Under the pieces are notes generated by a model. The model saw only the letters and a list, made by a program, of their open reading frames with translations. It was not told where the DNA came from and did no database searches. A program made the translations under genes and the position numbers. Shown here in pieces: positions 59,561 to 64,000 of a stretch of 64,000 nt of DNA. The DNA is from Pholiota molesta (taxonomy: Eukaryota > Basidiomycota > Agaricomycetes > Agaricales > Strophariaceae). The first letter of the stretch is position 1. Each line of letters opens with the position of its first letter. The stretch lies in contig JACGCK010000055.1 of assembly GCA_014925825.1 (NCBI GenBank), forward strand, positions 124,001-188,000, in the 5' to 3' direction.

Positions 59561-62123
59561 CACATAAAGATCACGCACCGAGCGTAAAGATCTCGAAGCT
59601 CGACCATCAGCCATCCTCCCACCAAGCAAGAACCCACCTTCCGACTCCTCAGATCCTCCTCCACCTCAGTCACCTCACACCAGTTCGCAATCCGACACAA
59701 CGACCCCAACAGCGCCGGCCGTATTATCAAATACGACTTGTACAGCGCCGTGTCCACGATCTGCGCGAACCGCAGAAGCTGCTCGGGCGTCAGCGCCGCG
59801 AGGGGCGCGTTGGGCAGCGCGAAGAGGTCGTCGACGGACGTCTCAGAGAGCGGGGAGGCAATGTCCGATTGGTTCTCTGGGGTGATGCCGATCGCTTCTA
59901 GCGCGGCGCGGAGCTTTGGGCGGCGGTCTGAGAGGTAGCGGACGAGGGTTTCGATGGATTGATTGAGTTCGCCTGGAAAAGGATAATGTATCAGCTCATG
60001 ACAGAAAAAAAAATGTGCAAGGAGTACGACGCATACCGTGCAGTGCGCCTTTCCGCCGCGTCGTAATCGACGCCGTATCGTCCTCCTTCGCACCACCAGG
60101 TAAAAACATCCCTAGCCCGGCGCGCCTCAGCCTCCCACCCACCGACCCGGTGCCCGTAACCATACTATCAAAAATCTCCGCCGGAGACCTCTCCTGCGAG
60201 CCATGTGTTGACGCATTATCCTTGCCGTGCTCCTGCGAGGACTTCGTAGACGCGCGGTCATCTTCCGAATTCACAATGGGCGCTGGACCGCCGTAGAGCG
60301 GTATCCACGCCTCTTGTGGGACGGACAAGCGGCCTGCGACGGGCTCCGGGTAGAGGGCGACGACTTTCGCGGGGTTGAAGTCGAGGTCGATGAACGTGTC
60401 GATGGCGTCGTCGAAGTTGGATGCCCGGAACTGCGAGACCGCGTTCAGGGCGCGGATGCGTATTCGGCGTTGATCCTTGATCAAATGGTAAGTGTGATTG
60501 TTGTTGATATATGCATTAGGATTACCTTGTCAGGAATCGCAGCCTCGTCAAGAGTGTCTAATAACGCGAGTGCATCGGAATATTGGCCGGCGAGCACGAG
60601 CTCATCCAATTGATCCGACCATGGTTTCATGGTGAAGCGCCATATCGAGCTTCCTTCGCTTGCTGCCGTCGTTTTGTCTACAGGGGTAGTGACGACGTAT
60701 AGCGGAGATTTGTTTGTGTTGGAAGGTGACATGAGCCGGATGAGGGCGTTCTGGATTGCAGTAGCTTCGGTGGCATTGAAGGGAAATGGGAGTCTTTGGA
60801 TAATTTGCAAGGATAGTGAAGATTGGATTTGGATCACTGATGTTGGGATGAATGAAGGTTGTGTGGTATTGGATGCTGCTAATGAAGGTTCCGCCTGCGG
60901 AACCGTACCAGCAGGTAACACTGAAAATATGTACGGATTCACGAAGGCTGATACAGGACGATCAATTCCATATATGATTACGATATTTACACCACATACC
61001 TATCTCTTCTGGTAACGAAGGCCATTCGATCGTTGTAGGCCGGGAAAGTTTGCCATCTGGACCGACAAAGAAACCCTGACCTAGCGACGACGCAACTTGA
61101 GATACAACAGTAGAAATAAAACTCAGAAACTCACCATCCTTAGCTATCAGTACTTCCGCTCCTCCGAGACGTGCAGCAGCAGGCTTGGCTTTAGCCCCGA
61201 GACCCAGAGTCATATAACCTGTCAGACCAGTGAGGGCATTCATCGCGCTTCCTGAACCGGCTGCCGGAAGAGGTGTCACAATATCCACTGCTGTCATCGT
61301 CGGAATAAAATGGATTGCATATTCAGTGGGCGAGTACGCGAAACACGCTGTATCTTTATCGAGGAAGATGATGCTGCGAGCTGAATGAGGCAATGGAGCT
61401 TCCTGGGATCCGGCACTCAATTGGTGTCTTTAACCGGAAGAATATCGAAACCTACCTTTACCGCCTGAAATTCTCCATCTTTCCATGAGTACAGTACAGC
61501 TCTGCGACGGCAGCCGATGAGCAGTTGGGTAACGAGCGTTGGAATGGGTTGCGTGCGTTTGAATTCTACATCCGAGTCAGCGGATGATTGGTTTGGTGGT
61601 ATCTGGATGTTCTCGATATATGAGTGCACAGCGAATGAAAAAGCTGCTTTGGCTTTGAGTAGCGGCGTTGCAGGCGATAGGGAAGGTAGCGGAAAGAGCG
61701 TAACTGTCATCTCTGCACAAAATTCAATAAACAAATCGCAGGAGATCAGAGAGGCTTCCAACCTGAAAGAACAACCAAGGAGTTGACATCCTTGACAAAT
61801 CCTAGTTGTTCTATAGAGCGTCTCGCAAGTCCCTTCTTCACTTCGACTAATTCCAGAGAGTCAGAGTCTCCTTTGCCATCGTCTGTGGGGTAGCAACCGC
61901 GTTAGCTTCTGGCCTTCGGAGAAACATCGAAGCTGGCTCACTTAAGCCATAGACATGCAGGTTTCCAGTCGAACTTCCAAGATAAAGTCGATCCGCTATA
62001 AAATATAGTGTCAGAGTGAGGGACAGAATACGAATAGACCAAATACTTACCTATGACAGCCAATGAGTCGAACTTCTCCTTGAGACCAGAAAGTACCACT
62101 TTCGGAGGGGTAAACGGGGCCAT
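59557..62123 (-). CDS. Truncated VPS39 paralogue (copy 4) with intact frame
   Basis: Nine exons: 62123-62051, 61995-61942, 61882-61763, 61712-61456, 61402-61135, 61080-61000, 60947-60526, 60475-60037 and 59972-59638. Every one has the same length as in the complete gene, and together they form an uninterrupted 683-codon frame. The exon 9 donor is followed by unique junction DNA. If it is read through, about 27 novel residues precede a stop at about 59557. The product would contain the CNH domain, the start of the clathrin-repeat region and Vps39 domain 1 (VDTALYKSYL..), but no C-terminal CPxC motif. An intact frame beside decaying sister copies suggests recent origin, gene conversion from copy 1 or selection. 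It could compete with full Vps39 in HOPS (inference). Confidence 0.7.
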
Positions 62124-62283
62124 ATAGACGATTGTATGGGTGATACGGGCAAGCTCTCATATCATTATCGTCTAGATGAGCCTACAAGATCGTCAGTGCA
62201 GTTGCAGATGTCGTGGGCGGCAACGAGGCCTGGACATTAGACGACCCCAAGAAGACCTAGATCGGCAATGAACGCGAGGATGG

Positions 62284-62292
62284 GTCACGTGA
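62284..62292. promoter_or_regulatory. Conserved CACGTG (E-box) site, unit 4
   Basis: GTCACGTGA upstream of copy 4; the flanks resemble unit 2 (TTTCC and GCGACC..GACGCGCGTTG downstream). Confidence 0.5.
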
Positions 62293-62334
62293 ATATTTCC
62301 TTCGAAGGCGACCGCGACGCGCGTTGACTCTTGC

Positions 62335-63148
62335 ATCGCCAAAACAGCGCCCTCTACACTAGGTGAAGGATTCCTATAAGTTCCGCTAAGATACCATACA
62401 CTGGTCGCAAACGTATGATAATGGAGGCTTTATTAAAATGTCATTAAAATGCTCGGAACACTTCTGATGTTTGCAAGGCAGTTCTATCAAAGTTCTAATA
62501 GAATCCATTAGAATGCAAGTGATCATTACAATGGTTTGTTGAGCTGGAATCCTACGCAACGAGTTTGAGAGTTACAAGTCCTTGGAAAGCTCGCGAAAAC
62601 TTTACAAATGATTCCATTGTATTCTCTATCTTGTAGCCATACAACCCCATGCAACATTGTAAATTTGGATGAAATGTGTGAAATACAGTCCGTGTAAGTC
62701 TTTCCTAGTTGTAATCCCAGGAATATTCTCACCCGATTGGAACTCAATAGAATTCATCTCCTAAGATTGTGCTACTTTGAGAACGTTTATATTGGAGTTG
62801 TAACTATCCTCGTAATCAACATCGTACACAACATTTCTGAGGCATCAGAATGGGTATAATAATCATAGCTACATTACAAGATGGTTCAAGTTAAAAGTTT
62901 CTATCATGGTTTTCGCATACTCATACTCGGGCTGAAATCCATTTGTGTAGGATTATATTTAGGTGAACCAGGGTGAACCTACGTATGAAAACAGATGAAA
63001 ACTGTAGCCTCGTGAAGCCTCTTGACCAGTCCCTCTAAGAGGAGAGTCCTCAGTCGACCTCCGGAGGAATCCTCGTTATTCCCGCCCACCGACATCCTCT
63101 TTTGGAGGGGACGGTCACCGGCCTATGAAAACTGCTTTTTCGCTGATG
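62335..63148. mobile_element. Insertion of 814 bp in unit 4
   Basis: Units 1-3 read straight from CTCTTGC or TTGACTTGC into CACCAAACTCTTACTGC. Unit 4 has 814 extra bases between these words, bordered by TGC on both sides (62332-62334 and 63149-63151). The insert begins ATCGCCAAAACAGC and ends GCTTTTTCGCTGATG, an imperfect terminal inverted repeat. It encodes no protein I can recognise. A non-autonomous DNA element is the likely explanation. Confidence 0.5.
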
Positions 63149-63240
63149 TGCCACCAAACTCTTACTGCGCTAACTCCTCCCCCTTCCCTCTGCTAGCGTT
63201 GCGTGAGCAGGCTCTAGTATTCTGGGTCTCACCAGTGTTA

Positions 63241-64000
63241 TGCACATCGGTGGTCAAGAAATTCGAAGAAATTTAAGGCGTACACTCGTTAGTAGCTTTG
63301 AATTCTCGAAAGGCATCGAACTGCGCGCGCCTTGACTGGCTTTTTGACAGATGCTCCTTTATACTTAAAACCAAGCATACTGCCAATGTACCGGAAACCT
63401 TCAAAGGCTTCCAAAGGATGTTATCAAATATGAATCTTTGGGAAACATGTGGTTGTCGAAATGTATTTTCGCGATCTTCCCGGCTTTCAATCAGAATCAC
63501 CATCTCGCCCAAACGCCTACTCAATATGCTATAGCGCCCATCCGAGTCCCTGGCCAACCGCGGTGTCCGCGAAGCCTCCCTCTATCTTTAGGTTAGAACA
63601 CATTTTCATGACATTTGCAATAATAGCTCAACATTCTGACATCCAGTTACAGTATTATCCATGCGAGTGTTCAAGGCTGTCCAAATCGTCGATATGAGAC
63701 GATTCAGCAGGATTTCAGGTTGGAACTGGACTGGGTGCTAGGAGGATTTTGGAGGATTGTTCCTTGGTCTTTATGGCGTCGTCTGGCGGGTTTGGAAAGG
63801 GCTGTGAGTCTTGAGATCAATGATCAATCAGTTGTTCCGGCTCTTTTGATGCGACTCTCTGTGTATGGTACGGTATCATATCGCCGCTCATCCAAATTCA
63901 GCATTTGAAAAAAAGATTCGAACAACATCACCTTCATCAATGGTGCACACTGCAAAGGCGGCACGAAATATCCTCAATTTGTCAAATGCCATTGATAGTA
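63241..64000. other. Unique sequence right of the array
   Basis: No gene, RNA or repeat is recognised. Several open frames below 95 codons overlap on both strands without family signatures. Confidence 0.4.

Larger units (their letters stand above)
50186..59585. repeat. Tandem array unit 3
   Basis: About 9.4 kb with the same part order. The junction at its left edge joins the CACATAAAGATCACGCACCG sequence to the AAGATCTCG region of VPS39 exon 10. Confidence 0.9.
59586..63240. repeat. Tandem array unit 4 (partial, end of array)
   Basis: It contains the truncated VPS39 copy 4, the upstream region with CACGTG and, after an 814 bp insertion, the last approximately 90 bp of similarity to the divergent gene leader (63149-63240). 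Beyond that the sequence is not part of the array. Confidence 0.85.

Noticed and set aside
31660..63240. CRISPR-like or rDNA-type array
   Set aside because: The units are about 9 kb with split protein-coding genes; no short repeat-spacer pattern and no rRNA sequence is present.

Overview
The window looks like nuclear DNA of a filamentous basidiomycete (Agaricomycetes type). Genes are split by many short introns, mostly 49-75 nt, nearly all GT-AG. The two housekeeping genes I can name with confidence, MEX67 and VPS39, are eukaryotic and have a fungal architecture. All gene models were spliced by eye from donor/acceptor signals, frame continuity and paralogue comparison; no search was run.

Left part (1-20 kb). 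A secreted Ala/Pro/Thr-rich protein (1519-2879, minus) and an acidic protein of unknown function (4447-5163, minus) are followed by a 1.5 kb inverted-repeat element (5723-7252). Next come four minus-strand genes in two paralogous pairs: two MFS transporters (7743-9745 and 11578-13482) and two secreted type-B carboxylesterases (14100-16573 and 17198-19628). Each pair keeps its exon lengths. The first esterase has a one-base deletion that breaks its frame. Together they read as a scavenging/export cluster (inference).

Middle part (20-34 kb). A nuclear-looking protein of unknown function (20320-22390, plus), the mRNA export receptor MEX67 (22607-25055, plus) and a large ankyrin-repeat/coiled-coil protein (26785-29939, plus) lead into a complete 17-exon VPS39/VAM6 gene (30219-34226, minus), a subunit of the HOPS tethering complex.

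Right part (31.7-63.2 kb). This is a tandem array of about 9-9.6 kb units. Each carries the 5' half of VPS39 (minus), a shared upstream region with a conserved CACGTG site, the opening of a divergent plus-strand gene, a minus-strand gene-like segment with internally duplicated exons, and about 4 kb of AT-richer sequence. Only unit 1 has a full VPS39. Copy 2 has lost intron 1 exactly and stops in exon 8. Copy 3 is frameshifted and eroded. Copy 4 keeps nine exons of identical length and an uninterrupted 683-codon frame before a novel end. The copies are mosaic, which points to gene conversion. This array is the most unusual thing in the window. The last 0.75 kb shows no recognisable gene.
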